Assembly: GCA_963921195.1 (NCBI GenBank)
Contig: OY992540.1
Span: forward strand, 16,561,136 to 16,625,135
Length of the DNA: 64,000 nt
Reading direction: 5' to 3'
From: Pegoplata infirma
Lineage: Eukaryota; Arthropoda; Insecta; Diptera; Anthomyiidae
Made by a program: the position numbers and the translations under genes. This document shows positions 33,095 through 44,345 of this stretch, one piece after another (within the stretch, counting starts at the first letter, position 1; each line of letters opens with the position of its first letter). The notes below the pieces were generated by a model. It did no database searches, had not been told where the DNA came from, and saw only the letters and a program-made list of their open reading frames with translations.

Positions 33095-34812
33095 CACTGT
33101 ACAACACAAAAAAAATTACAAGGTCAGACCAAAAAATTTTGATAGAAGAGACAAAAAAAAAATACACGTGTATCGGCTTTTTGAAAGTTTACATCTGGGT
33201 TTCATTTTAGGGGGAGGTGAAGTTTCCCCCAAATGCAAATGTTGTATTGTAAATCGTCATTGAATATCGGGTGAAGCTTACGTTTAAAGTATATGGTGTG
33301 TTAAGCAAATTTATGTAAAATGTTACGGAGAACATTTTTGTGGAATATGTTAACCCTCTAACTCCTCAAGATAAGGGTCTTTTTTGTCCTTCTTTTCAAA
33401 AAGAGCAAAAAACACCATTAAAACAGGGATTTAAGTTGTTTGAATGTTCCGCAAAAATATCTGCCGTGAAATTTTACTATAAGTCCCTGAATACACCAAA
33501 ACTGAAAACTTAACAAGAAAGTCAGAAATAAGACACAAAAAAAGAGAGCTTAGGGTTAATTTCGCATTTATTAAGAAAATCGAGTTAAGCTTACGTTTAA
33601 AGTATATGGTGTGTAAAGCAATTTTATGTAAAAGATTACGGAGAACATTTTTGTAGAATATGTTAACCCTCTAGCTCCTCAAGATAAGGGTATTTTTTGT
33701 CCTTCTTTTAAAAAAGAGCAAAAACACCATTAAAACAGCTATTTAAGGGGTTAAAATGGTCCGTAAAAATATTTGCCGTGAAAGGGACTTATAGTAAAAT
33801 TTCACGGCGAATATTTTTGTGGAACATTTTAACCCCTTAAATCCCTGTTTTAGTGGCGTTCTTTGCTCTTTTTTAAAAGAAGGACAAAAAAGACCCTTAT
33901 CTTGAGGAGTTAGAGGGTTAACATATTCTACAAAAATGTTCCCCGTAATATTTTACATAAATTTGCTGAACACACCATATACTTTAAACGTAAGCTATAC
34001 CCGATTTTCTTAATAAATGCGAAATTAACCCTAAGTTCTCTTTTGTTGTGTCTTATATCTGACTTTCTTGTTGAGTTTTCTGTTTTGCTGTTCAGGGACT
34101 TATAGTAAAATTTCACGGCGGATATTTTTGCGGAACATTTAAACCCCTTAAATCCCTTTTTTGATGGTGTCTTTTGCTCTTTTTGAAAAGAAGTATAAAA
34201 AAGACCCTTATCTTGAGGAGTTAGAGGGTTAACATATTCTACAAAAATGTTCTCCGTAACATTTTACATAAATTTGCTGAACACACCATATACTTTAAAC
34301 GTAAGCTTTACTCGATTTTCTTAATAAATGCGAAATTAACCCTAAGATCTCTTTAGTTGTGTCTTATTTCTGACTTTCTGGTTGAGTTTTCCGTTTTGGT
34401 GTATTCAAGGACTTATAGTAAAATTTTGCGGCGAATATTTTTTCGGAACATTTAAACCCCTTAAATCCCTGTTTTAATGGTGTTTTTTGCTCTTTTTGAA
34501 AAGAAGGACAAAAAAGACCCTTATCGTGAGGAGCTAGAGGGTTAATATATTCCACAAAAATGTTCTCCGTAACATTTTATATAAATTTGCTGAACACACC
34601 ATATACTTTAAACGTAAGCTTCACTCGATATTCAATGACGATTGACAATACAACATTTGCATTTGGGGGAAACTTTACCTCCCCCTAAAATGAAACCCAG
34701 ATGTAAACATTCAAAACGCCGATACATGTGTATTTTTTTTTTGTCTCTTCTATCAAAATTTTTTGGGTCTGACCTTGTAATTTTGGAAAAAAATTGATTT
34801 TGTTGTGCAGTG
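33095..34812. mobile_element. Foldback element with alternating internal modules
   Basis: Ends CACTGTACAACACAAAAAAA and GATTTTGTTGTGCAGTG are inverted, and TTA flanks both sides (33092-33094, 34813-34815). Outer arms of about 190 bp share ACAAGGTCAGACC, GGGGGAGGTGAAGTTTCCCC and CATTGAATATCGGGTGAAGC. The middle has five copies of a module containing GTTAACCCTCTAACTCCTCA and AAAACACCATTAAAACAGGG: two forward (33280-33770), then three reversed (33780-34630). Confidence 0.85.
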
Positions 34813-34865
34813 TTATTATTAAAGAGATGTCGAAAAAAGAATCATAAGCGGTTCTTACACTTGAT

Positions 34866-35633
34866 CAGGGCTGCCAGACTTGGGGATTTATCCCCAAAGT
34901 TGGGGATTTCATGCGAATAAAAAGGACAAGAAATCTCATTTGGGGATTGGGGATTTTTATGGGGATTTCAAAATTTATTTTGGGGTTTTTTTGGGGATAT
35001 TCAAAATTATATTTATTTAAAGCCACAAGCTAAATTAAATGAAGTCAACGGTTTAAAAAAAAAAAAAATTTAGTAAAAACCACTCTTAACACCCGGTCTA
35101 GATTAGCAACCACCAAATCAACCATAAAGGGTGGTCAGTGTTATATTTTAACGTTTACAAACGCCAAACTCGATAGTAAGCAATGGTTAGCAATTTCATA
35201 TAGACTCTTGATTGCTAGCAATATATAGTAGAACAGGCGCTCTACCATCAATTGTATACCATCATTCTATAAACTGTCAAGATTAGCAATGACAGCCATT
35301 ACAATCAATTGTGACGTATGATAGAAGTGATGATTGCTAATCTAGACACATATTTCAAAGGAAATTCAGTAAAACATGCTTTTATCGGCTGCAAAATGTA
35401 TATTTACATTGCCAAAATCGTTTGTTTACACGTTTGGGGATCTTTGGGGATTTTTTAATTGCTTAATCTACGAAATGAAATTATTAAATAACCATCCATA
35501 GAATTTTTTTAAATACTGAAGAAAAAAATTTTTGTGTGATTGAAAAAAAAACGTATTTTTTATTGTTTGGGGATTTTTGGGGAAATTTTTTTATATTTTT
35601 GGGGACAACAGAAAAAAGTACCTGGCAATGCTG
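34866..35633. mobile_element. hAT-like element S
   Basis: 768 bp with ends CAGGGCTGCCAGACTTGGGG and CCTGGCAATGCTG, inverted with mismatches. CACTTGAT is duplicated exactly at 34858-34865 and 35634-35641. Subterminal regions repeat TTGGGGATTT at both ends in the same orientation. It contains element R. Confidence 0.87.
35096..35347. mobile_element. MITE R nested in S
   Basis: 252 bp. The left end GTCTAGATTAGCAACCACCA and the complement of the right end, GTCTAGATTAGCAATCATCA, differ at two places. Internal AGTAAGCAATGGTTAGCAA and AAGATTAGCAATGACAGCC are further TTAGCAA-like words. No target duplication was resolved. Confidence 0.65.
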
Positions 35634-35641
35634 CACTTGAT

Positions 35642-35771
35642 AGAAAACAAAAAAAGAATCGGAGAAACAAAGAAAACAAGAAAATTTTTGACAGATACAT
35701 GTATTTTGTTGTTGTATCTGTCAAACATTTTCTTGGTTTCTTCATTTCTCCGATTCTTCTTTTGTTTTCTT
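35642..35771. repeat. Long hairpin next to S
   Basis: GAAAACAAAAAAAGAATCGG...TTTGACAGATACA (35643-35699) pairs with TGTATCTGTCAAACATTTTC...CCGATTCTTCTTTTGTTTTC (35714-35771) with few mismatches. The stem is about 57 bp and the loop about 14 nt. It may be a small MITE or a pre-miRNA-like fold. Confidence 0.7.
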
Positions 35772-36014
35772 TCAAGGTTGAAAACCGCTATAAATTATAA
35801 CTTGCAAACAATTAGTTTTATTTTTGTTTAATTATTTTTTTTTTTAAATTTTTATTTACAGAATTTTAATATTTGACGATCCCGGGTGTTATATATAAGT
35901 TATCCATTTTTATTCTCAATAAAATCATGAATGAGTGACAAAAGCAGGGCCGAGATCGCCTTTTTTAAAAAAATTTCAAGTAAGTAAACACATAACAAGT
36001 TATAAGTAAGTCAT
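35772..36014. other. Intergenic, no gene
   Basis: AT-rich sequence around GATCCCGGGTGTTATATATAAG, with no supported feature. Confidence 0.35.
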
Positions 36015-36950
36015 AATATAAGACTTTTTCTATACGAAAAAAGTCTCAGATTCTGAGACATTTTCTATTCAAAAAATGAGACGAATGTTTCTCAGAATCT
36101 GAGACTTTTTCTTTACGAAAAATGTCTCAGAATCTAAAACTTTTTTTATACGATTCCCAGAATCTGAGACTTTTTCTTTTCGGCAAATGTCTCAGAATCT
36201 AAGACTTTTCTATACGAAAAATGTCTCGAAATCTCGGAGTTTTCTATATGAAAAATGTCTCAGAATCTAATATTTTTTCTATACAAAAAATGTCTCAGAA
36301 TCTGAGAGTTTTTCTATACGAAAAATGTCTCAGAATCTGAGAATTTTTCTATATGAAAAATGTCTCAAAATCTGCGACTTTTTTTTACAAAAAATGTCTC
36401 CTAAACTGAAACTTTCTATGCGAAAAATAACTCAAAATCTGAAAATTTTACGAAAAATTTCTCAAAATCTGAGTCTTTTCCTATTCGAAAAATGTTTTAA
36501 AATCTGAGACTATGGCCTCTGTTCTGTCTTTTACAACTTTTCAATTCACATGAAAATTTTCGAATCACATGAAATCAAGTTAAGTGTTTTGTTGATCACG
36601 TTTTCATTCGAAGTGGAAATCAAATAAATAAAATTTAAAAAATTTTAAGGAAAAAAGTGCTTTCGTTTTACTTTCACCAAATTTTAATTATGTGCAACAA
36701 AACGAAAAAGAAATCGGATGTGAAATCTAGAACACCAAAAAAATTCGGAAATTTTCATTTTCACATTTTTTATGTGAATCACTCTTTTTGGAACAGCGGC
36801 CTATCTTTATACGAAAAAATGTCTCAGAATCTGAGACTTTTTCTACTCAAAAAATTTTTCAGAATCTCCGACTTTTTCTATACGAAAAATGTTTCAGAAT
36901 CTGAGACTTTTTCTATACGAAAAATGTCTCAGTTTCTTAAGATTTTTGGA
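36015..36950 (+). repeat. Minisatellite A block split by MITE M2
   Basis: Units of the TTTTTCTATACGAAAAATGTCTCAGAATCTGAGA form at 36015-36513 and 36805-36930, interrupted by M2. The array is continuous once M2 and one TAT copy are removed, so it predates the insertion. Confidence 0.85.
36514..36801 (-). mobile_element. MITE M, copy 2
   Basis: 288 bp, reverse orientation to copies 1 and 3. Ends GGCCTCTGTTCTGTC and GGAACAGCGGCC are flanked by TAT on both sides (36511-36513, 36802-36804). It sits inside minisatellite A. Confidence 0.85.
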
Positions 36951-37205
36951 TTTGTAAGCTATTTTTTTTCGAAACTACACTCGCTACGAATGAGTAGCTT
37001 TTATTTTCGAATATAAAATACAGTGTTGCACTGACCAAAACAAGTGGTGACTCACCACTGATGAGTTTAAAAAGTCGACATGTTTTGTACCAAAACACCC
37101 AATTTGAGATGTTTTGCACATATGAAAAATGTATGGGAAAACATGTAAAAAATGGCATGATTTCCTCAAAACACTCTGATTTGCCCAAATCATGCCACTG
37201 GAAAC
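36951..37205. other. Intergenic, no gene
   Basis: Contains a GTGGTGACTCACCAC near-palindrome at about 37046. No gene is supported. Confidence 0.35.
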
Positions 37206-37540
37206 TAGGGATGCCAAACGGGAAATCCCGAATCCCGAAGTCCCGGGATTTTTCGGGATTGACAAATCCCGAATCCCGGGAATTATATTTTTCAATCCCG
37301 GGATTTCGGGATTTTTTGTTAAATTTCGTAATCAAAATTGACTATTTCTTCAGTATTTTTTTTTAAATTTAAACAAAATTGATATTGTTTGAAAGGTCTT
37401 TGAGATACCTTTGAAATGAGGCATGTTGGGCTTAAATTCTCTTGCTCTGTTAAACTCGTAATGCTTATATTTCTAAAATTAAAATCGTTTTGTATCAGTG
37501 CAATACGATAAATAAGTAATTAAATATTAAATTATATATA

Positions 37541-38787
37541 CACTCAACCAAAAATCATTGTATTCCCAAAGAAAATCGTTGTAAATTCAACAGAAATCAT
37601 TGTTGATTTTGACCCTACAAATATTTATGTTGATTTCAATAAAAATTGTTGTCAGTTTTTGTAAAAGTTGATCAACTCGTTCTTTTGTAAATCAACTCGT
37701 ATTTTTTGTAAACTCAACTCATATTTTTGTTGACATAAGAAATTTTATTAATAAAAAAAGCTTGTTGTTATTTGTTAATATTCTTTTATTAAGTAAAAAT
37801 CACAATATTTTTTAGAATTATCACCGGCTTTTTAAGCTGCACGAGATTTTCACACACACTTCGTTTATTTATGTTATGCACTCGTAAGCCATTCTCCAGT
37901 TTTCTAATGACACCAAATCAAAAACCTTAAAAAAACAAAAAAAAAATTATAATATAGTATGAATACTAGGGATATAACCAAAATAGGAACCTATCATAAT
38001 CGTATGGGCAATTTTATACTGATAACAAAAAACGTTATCCGGGGACATTTTGGTCCAAAAACCTTCGGCACCGATTGCAATTTCTAAAACACCATAAATT
38101 TACATTTTTTTATGTTTTATGGTGGAATTCCTTCCCATCCACCGTTTTTTGGCTTTTTGTCGTTTTACACCAAAAATTAAACAATAACAAATTTATAAAA
38201 TGGTTTTCGACACTAGAAATACGGGTTTTCCGAATAATAAAAAAAAATATTAGCGAAAACTTCATCGCGATCGGTGCCGAACCTTTTTTAACATTCGCGA
38301 AAAAAAGAACACACACTTCTTCTTGATTTTTCATGTACTTTCTAAATATGATAGGTCCTTTTTGATATTTGCAAAAAAACGCAAATGGTTATATCCCTAA
38401 TGAATACATAAAGTAACCAATGTATTTTATTACTTACCAAATATTTACAGATCAGAATCTGATCATCAGATCCTATTTTTATTTATTTTTATAATATTAA
38501 ATATTTTTATAAGAAACAAACACATAAAATAATTTTGTAAGTGACAAACAAATTTCACATTGCAATGCATTGCTAACAACTTGATAATACAAAAATGAAC
38601 GAACAGGGTTGTTTTTTCTTTTTTGGTTTTATCTATTGAATTCTGTATAAGCGTTGTAAAAAGTTGATTCAACTTTACTGATTATTCAACGATATCAACA
38701 TTAATTTTTGTTGAATACGGCAACATTCTGTAAAACTTGATATACAATGGGTTTACTAATTTTTCTACTAAGATATTTCTATGAGTG
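37541..38787. mobile_element. TA-flanked element E nested in D copy 2
   Basis: CACTCAACCAAAAATC at the left and TGAGTG at the right are bounded by TA (37539-37540, 38788-38789). Subterminal sequence repeats AATCATTGT/AATCGTTGT and TTGTAAATCAACTCGT words. The inverted terminus is short, so the right boundary is less certain. Confidence 0.55.
37967..38399. mobile_element. hAT-like MITE F nested in E
   Basis: 433 bp. Ends TAGGGATATAACCA and TGGTTATATCCCTA are perfectly inverted; ATGAATAC is duplicated exactly at 37959-37966 and 38400-38407. The interior holds a long imperfect inverted repeat (AACCTATCATAAT...ATGATAGGTCC). Confidence 0.9.
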
Positions 38788-38974
38788 TATATTTTTTAAA
38801 TATTAAAAAGTTTAATTTTAATAAATCCCGAAATCCCAAAAAATCCCGAAATCCCGAAAAATCCCGGCATCCCGAAAAATCCCGAAATCCCGAAAAATCC
38901 CGGGATTACGATTTCAAAATCCCGAATCCCGGGATTTGTAAATGTCAATCCCGTTTGGCATCCCTACTGGAAAC

Positions 38975-39304
38975 ATACCATTACACTGTCGGTTTTAATT
39001 TGTGTGTGGTCTCAAATTTGTATCGCTATGCATTTAAGGGTTAGTTTGGCAGCAAAGATGATTCATAAAACATGAATTATTTGTTTATGAACCGCCCTGT
39101 TTATTTGCAGCATAGACACAAACCAATAATACAGTGACTTTCAAGCCGTTAAATAGTGGGAACCCAAATAAATAGAAAAAATTTATGTATAGAACAAGAA
39201 GAAAAGTTAAATTCAACTAGGCCGAGTCTATGAATACCCTCCACAATGCCCTTTTTAAGTGATAAAAACTTTTGTTTAGTCATTTTTGTAAAACAAATTA
39301 CTAA
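38975..39304. other. Intergenic, no gene
   Basis: Host-like unique sequence. 37180-37205 and 38967-39000 join cleanly once D copy 2 is removed. I see no gene. Confidence 0.35.
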
Positions 39305-39363
39305 GGCCTCTGCTCTGTCTTTTAAAATTTCCGAATCACATGAAATCAAGTTTAGTGTTTTCT
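39305..39363 (-). mobile_element. MITE M fragment
   Basis: GGCCTCTGCTCTGTCTTTTA and ATCACATGAAATCAAGTTTA match the terminal 60 bp of MITE M; the rest is missing. It abuts a mini-me fragment. Confidence 0.7.
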
Positions 39364-39422
39364 AGACCCTAGACCAATACTTCGAGATGTAACAAATGGA
39401 ATGACAAACTTATATATGTATA

Positions 39423-42400
39423 TGGGGCATTCCATGTCAAATCGGTCACTTTGAAAATTTTTTTTTTTAGATTTTCCCAATTTGTTTACAGTTTTTAGTA
39501 CCCTTCGAAAACTCCTTCGTGGTAAATTTTCAGATTTTTTTTGATGGCCCGTTCAAAAGATATCGAATTTTTAAAAATTGGTAGTTTGTTCCTTTACTTA
39601 AACTTCTTTTACTCATGACTTCTTCAATAATTGTCGAAATTTAATTTTTTTTTTTTTTTTTCAAAATTTTTGTTTTTTTACGTACTTTAAAAAAAAAATC
39701 CCAAAAAATTCTTAAAAGCGCTCTAGTATGCGTTTTTGAAGTTTCAAAATTTAAATCTCATTTAGGGCGTAGGAGATATGGCGTAGTTATGTTTTAAAAA
39801 AATGTTGTAGGGTAAAAATAAATGGGGATCGGTCTCACTAACGACCCCTCTCGGACGCACCATTGGACCAGTAGAAGCTGATTAAATAAAACAAATTTAC
39901 AAAAAATAAAAAAAATTGTATGGGGACCGCCTTAACAATTTGAGATAGAGGGTAGGTGTGTTCAGAGAAAATGTTTGGACTAAAAAAATATTGTGTGTCG
40001 TTCATACATTTTGTTGCTCTAATTTTAAAAAATGTCGTTTTGTGTGGGAGTCCCCTTAGAAATTGGAGATAGGGTATTAGTTTGTTCCAAAGATATGTTA
40101 AGACTTAAAAATTAATGGGGGTCGGTCTTATAAATTACCCCTCTAAGACGCACCATTGGAGAAGTAGAAATGATTTTAAGATTGGAGAATTACAATAAAT
40201 TTTTTTCAAAAAATTTTAAAAAATAGTAATAATCGTTATCCCACGATCCTCCTGGGCAAACAATTTGAAGAATCGATAGAAATTTTACACAAAAAAATTT
40301 AATGTCCACAACTCGTCCTGGCTTCGCCATTCGAGCCAAACGACTCCCGAGGGCCAATACGTTGAACTTTTTGTCGCGCTTAATCACCTAGCGCAATTAG
40401 TGGATGAACCAACACATAATGCGTGTGTTGAAGGGCAGTCTCGGAACACTCTTGACCTTTTTCTCACTTCACATCCCGGGAAGTATGAAGTGAGAACATT
40501 TGCTCCCCTTGGTAACTCGGATCACAGTACCATTTCTGCATCCTTTTCATATTCTGCTCTTCGTAGCGTCTCAGGACCAGCCCCGAAACGCTCTATTTTT
40601 ATCTATGAAAAGGCTCGTTGGGCAGAGCTCAATGATTTCTTTCGGCATTTTAATTGGAAACTTTGTTTTCTTGACGACAGCGTCGATGCCGCTGCAGAAA
40701 TGATAATAAATGTAATAATGCTTGGAATGAAATCGGTTTTTCGCATGAAGCATATTTCGGCTAGACCAAAGCAAAAGTGTTGGTTTAACCAGACGTGCAG
40801 AATTGCAGTCAGATCCAGAGAGGAAGCATTTAGTAACTGGCGTTTAAACAAAAACGCCGTTACTGATCTGCTGCGCAAAAAGGCAAGAACCGAGTGTGCC
40901 AAAGTACTTAGGCGTGAAAAAGTTCTATACGAACAGCGTCTTCGTGCTAAAGTGCTTTCTGCTCCTCGGGGCAGTAAGACCTTTTGGTCATTCGTTAAAA
41001 GGGTTAGGAATAATGCTAGTTCTACTATTCCAACCCTTTTAAAGGACGATCAATCATTCACGGACCCGGTTGATAAGGCCAACCTGTTGGCTAAACTTTT
41101 TGCGGAAAATTCATTCTTGCCGGAGGGCAATAAACCACTACCCGTTCTTGAAAGAATATCGAATACTATGCCTAAGATTTTCTTTCGAGCTCGAGCAGTC
41201 AAAAGGGTTCTTGCAGATCTAAACGTAAACAAGTCACCGGGGCCGGATGGCATTTCAGCACTGGTGCTGAAACAGTGCTCTTCGACGTTGGCGCGTCCAT
41301 TGGCACACCTTTTTAGCTCTTCGTATCGTGCAGGAGTTTTTCCCTCGTGCTGGAAGGTGGCTAATGTACAGCCAATCCCTAAAAAGGGTGCGGCTTCAAA
41401 CCCCGAAAATTACCGCCCAATTGCAATTTGTTCTACGCTTTCAAAGGTAATGGAATGCATGATTAATTTCCATCTTGTGAATTATTTGGAGTCCAATTCA
41501 CTTCCCAACGATCGACAGTATGGCTTTCGTGGTGGTCGTTCCACGGGAGACCTGTTAGCATTTCTTTCGGAATGTTGGAGTCGGTCCGTCCACCGATTTG
41601 GTGAGAATAAAGTGGTTGCTCTTGATATTTCCAAGGCATTTGATCGTGTGTGGCACGAAGCACTCGTGTCAAAACTTATTGCTTTTGGTGTCGGCAATGA
41701 CTTCTCTCGATTTATCTCGAGTTTTCTCAGAGATCGCACTATTCGTGTTGTTCTAGATGGGGTCTCTTCAGATGAGTTTCGGCTAAATTCGGGGGTACCG
41801 CAAGGTTCTGTTCTATCTCCTACTCTATTTCTTATATTTATTGATGACCTTCTTATTCAAACTTCCAACCCTATCTATTCTTTTGCAGATGACAGCAACA
41901 TTTGTCATTCATTTTCCTTTGATCGCAGGCCAAGCCTTATTGTGGTTGGGATTAGGCGGCAAAATATGAATGACACACTAAACCATGACCTTTCTACAAT
42001 CTCTGAGTGGGGTCTTGCAAATAAGGTAGATTTTAATGCACGCAAGACCCAATATTGTATGTTAACCCACAGAACTGTGGATTTAACATTGTCATCTGTA
42101 TCAATGGGTGGTATAGATATTGAGGAATCGGACACTCTTGATGTTCTGGGCATGCGAATACAGTGCGATGTCCGTTGGAATAAGCACGTTTTTCAAGTGT
42201 CGAAAGAAGCGTTCAAGTGTCTCGGTTTTTTGAAACGCTGTAAAAACTATTTTACTCCGTCAGATCTCCTCACTATTTACACCAGCTATATTCGACCGAA
42301 AATGGAATACAACTCCCACATATGGGCAGGAGCTTCAGAGTCTATTCTGAGGCTTCTGGACCGTGTACAAAGGAGTGAGGTTCGGTCGTACAACCCGTAT

Positions 42401-42735
42401 GTGGAATAAACTCCCCGCGGAGGTCTTCCCAGCCACTTTCAATATACAGAAGTTCAAATCAAATGTCCACAAACACTACTCCCTCTTTCCTCCTTCCCAC
42501 ACCTTAATTTCCTGATCAACACAATGCACTGCATTAGTAGGGGGCATCCCCTGAGTGTTGGTTTAAATAAAAAAAAATAAAAATTTTAAAAATTCGATAT
42601 CTTTTGAACGGGTCATCAAAAAAATCTGAAAATTTACCACGAAGGAGTTTTCGAAGGGTACTAAAAACTGTAAACAAATTGGCAAAATCTAAAAAAAAAA
42701 TTTTCAAAGTGTCCGATTTGACATGGAATGCCCCA
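39423..42735. mobile_element. Foldback element C2, carrying a retrotransposon
   Basis: Ends TGGGGCATTCCATGTCAAAT and ATTTGACATGGAATGCCCCA are flanked by TA on both sides. The left arm and loop resemble C1. At 40301-42571 a non-LTR retrotransposon interrupts the right arm, and part of the arm (roughly the ATCGAAGAGTACAAAC to TTTTGAACGG interval) is missing at the junction. Confidence 0.8.
40301..42515 (+). pseudogene. Non-LTR retrotransposon ORF2, 5'-truncated: endonuclease end plus reverse transcriptase
   Basis: The frame begins inside an AP-like endonuclease: NVHNSSWL at 40301 is the tail of the 'FN-H' motif, and GNSDHST near 40515 is the conserved SDH. The Met at 40400 is internal. The RT domain follows. 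Counting from that Met, it has SPGPDGI at 279-285, YRPIAICS, RQYGFR, ALDISKAFDRVWH with catalytic D409, GVPQGSVLSP from 465 and FADDS at 495-499. All catalytic aspartates are present, in the pattern of jockey/CR1-like elements. At about 42380 the frame jumps: RVQRSEVRSYN ends at 42409, while TRMWNKLPAEVFP continues in another frame to TGA at 42513. The family normally has more residues there, so an internal deletion with frameshift is likely. The 3' end is ...TTTAAATAAAAAAAAATAAA. No RNase H. GC content is far above the surroundings, consistent with a recent insertion. Confidence 0.9.
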
Positions 42736-42900
42736 TATATACTTTATGGGGTCCTAGACCTATACTTTGTGGTGTTACAAATGGAATGACAAACTTATGT
42801 ATTAGAGCGGAGTGAATTGTTCGGAGCAAAATTTTTGACATAAACGTCTAGGATATTTGGATATGTACCCTCTATCACTACAGTGGAGGGTATCAAAAAT

Positions 42901-43160
42901 CTCAGTTTCAGAATCATTATTGTATAGAGAAAGTCTAAGATTCTGAGACAATTTTCCTACAGAAAAAGTCTCAGATTCTAAGATATTTTTCCTATAGAAT
43001 AAGCCTCAGATTCTAAAACATTTTGCCTTCAGAAAATGTTAGAGATTTTTTGTACAGAAAAAATGTCTCAGATTCTGATACATTTATCGTATAGAAAAAG
43101 TGTTAGATTCTGAGACAGTTTTCTTATCGAAAAAGTCTCAGATTTCGGGACCTTTTTTTT
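42901..43160 (-). repeat. Minisatellite A block
   Basis: Seven or eight units of GTCTCAGATTCTGAGACATTTT with TATAGAAAAAG, directly beside a mini-me terminus, as in the Adar intron. Confidence 0.8.
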
Positions 43161-43204
43161 AAAGAAGCTTTTTTTTGTCTTGCGACTTTTTACTTTCCAC
43201 TCTT

Positions 43205-43530
43205 TGACTCCAACTATACTCACTTTGTCATTTCGTGTATAACGTCTCGTAATGTCGGTATACTTTTTTGATGCTTGATTGAATCTAAGACATTCTAGCA
43301 ATGTCCGTCAGTCAGTGGAAAGCACTATAAATTTCAAACTAAAAGAGCTGGACTCCTGAAGTTTGGCACGAGTATGTCTTATGGTCATAGGCTGGATAAG
43401 TTCTTGAATGGTATTTATACCAGTACAAACATATATTTTTACCCCAACATTTTTTTAACAAAATTTGTTTTTTCACCAAAGAATTTTTTTCCGCGGATTT
43501 TTTTTTTTTCTAAATTTTTTTTTTTGTTTT
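43205..43530 (+). mobile_element. Diverged mini-me-like fragment
   Basis: TTTGTCATTTCGTGTATAAC, TCTAGCAATGTCCGTCAGTC and CTCCTGAAGTTTGGCA are diverged versions of the mini-me 5' region, core and downstream text. It resembles the right part of the element at 8177-8695. Both termini are unclear. Confidence 0.55.
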
Positions 43531-44185
43531 AATTAACACCCAGACTTCTGGAAAATTTTCATAAACTGGCGCCTTTAAAAATGTTTTCAAATTGTATTCT
43601 AAATTTTAATCCTAAAGAAATTTACTTGATATCCTTTATTCTTCAAATAACAAAAATAAATAAGATCCTTGGCGTCAAATTGTAATATAACCCCCTCCAA
43701 AATATTCATGATTTTATTAAAACTATTTGAAATATGTATCCCCATAATTGAGTTATTATCAAAAACATGTGGTTCGTTAAAGATGCAGTAGCACAATTTT
43801 AAAAATAAATTCCTTAATATTAAATTGTATGAAAATAAAAATTAGTTTTCCCCGCCTCAGTTAAACAAACAATTGAGCATAACCATAAACATATTACAAG
43901 AAAAATATTAAATTATAACCAGAGCTAGGGCAGATAGAGTCACTCCATGACACCAAAATGGAATTATTATCCCAAGTATTCTTTAGGCACCTACTACACG
44001 TGTGATTATTTAGAATAACGCTACTTCTGTGATTCTTGGGGCGATGATGGCAACGTTGAGATGCGGCTGATGAGGATGAGGACATTTTTAGATATTACAC
44101 CATTTGCAATTATATTTTAAAATAACAAAAAATTAAGTGAAAGTTTGTTCTTTTACACTCAACAAATTTTAAAGAAATATTTTTT
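43531..44185. other. Intergenic, no gene
   Basis: Unique AT-rich sequence. A short antisense frame (43894-44085) starting MSSSSSAASQRCHHRPKNH has less extreme codons than most in this window, but it matches no family I know and I do not call it. Confidence 0.35.
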
Positions 44186-44345
44186 TTTATGTTGGGGATA
44201 AAAATCAATGGGGGTCGGTCGCAATATAGACCCCTCTAGGATAGATGCACCATTAGATGGCTAGAAACTGATTAAAAACAAACATTCATAAAACATAGAA
44301 AAATTGTATGGGGACCTCCTTAAGGGTTGACGATGGAGGGTACAC
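44186..44345 (+). mobile_element. Foldback C core fragment
   Basis: GGGGATAAAAATCAATGGGGGTCGGTCGC, GACCCCTCTAGGA and TTGTATGGGGACCTCCTTAA match the central part of C elements only. It has no termini. Confidence 0.6.

Larger units (their letters stand above)
37206..38966. mobile_element. hAT-like element D, copy 2 (1.76 kb)
   Basis: Ends TAGGGATGCCAAACGGGA and TCCCGTTTGGCATCCCTA are perfectly inverted. CTGGAAAC is duplicated exactly at 37198-37205 and 38967-38974. Both subterminal zones consist of tandem AATCCCGA/TCGGGATT words, likely transposase-binding repeats. E and F are nested inside. No transposase remains. Confidence 0.92.
39366..42900 (-). mobile_element. Mini-me-like sequence flanking foldback C2
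   Basis: 39366-39422 and 42736-42900 each carry the mini-me 5' region in reverse orientation (TGTAACAAATGGAATGACAA). The right part also has the end GGAGGGTATCAAAAA. The left part is not the continuation expected of one interrupted element but the same segment again, so two copies or a rearrangement are involved. Confidence 0.6.

Noticed and set aside
40400..40402. Start codon of the reverse-transcriptase protein
   Set aside because: Endonuclease-like residues continue upstream in frame to 40301, so this Met is internal to a 5'-truncated element.
43894..44085. Short antisense frame with Ser/His-rich start as a host peptide gene
   Set aside because: No recognisable family, signal peptide or splice context, and the length is within chance expectation.
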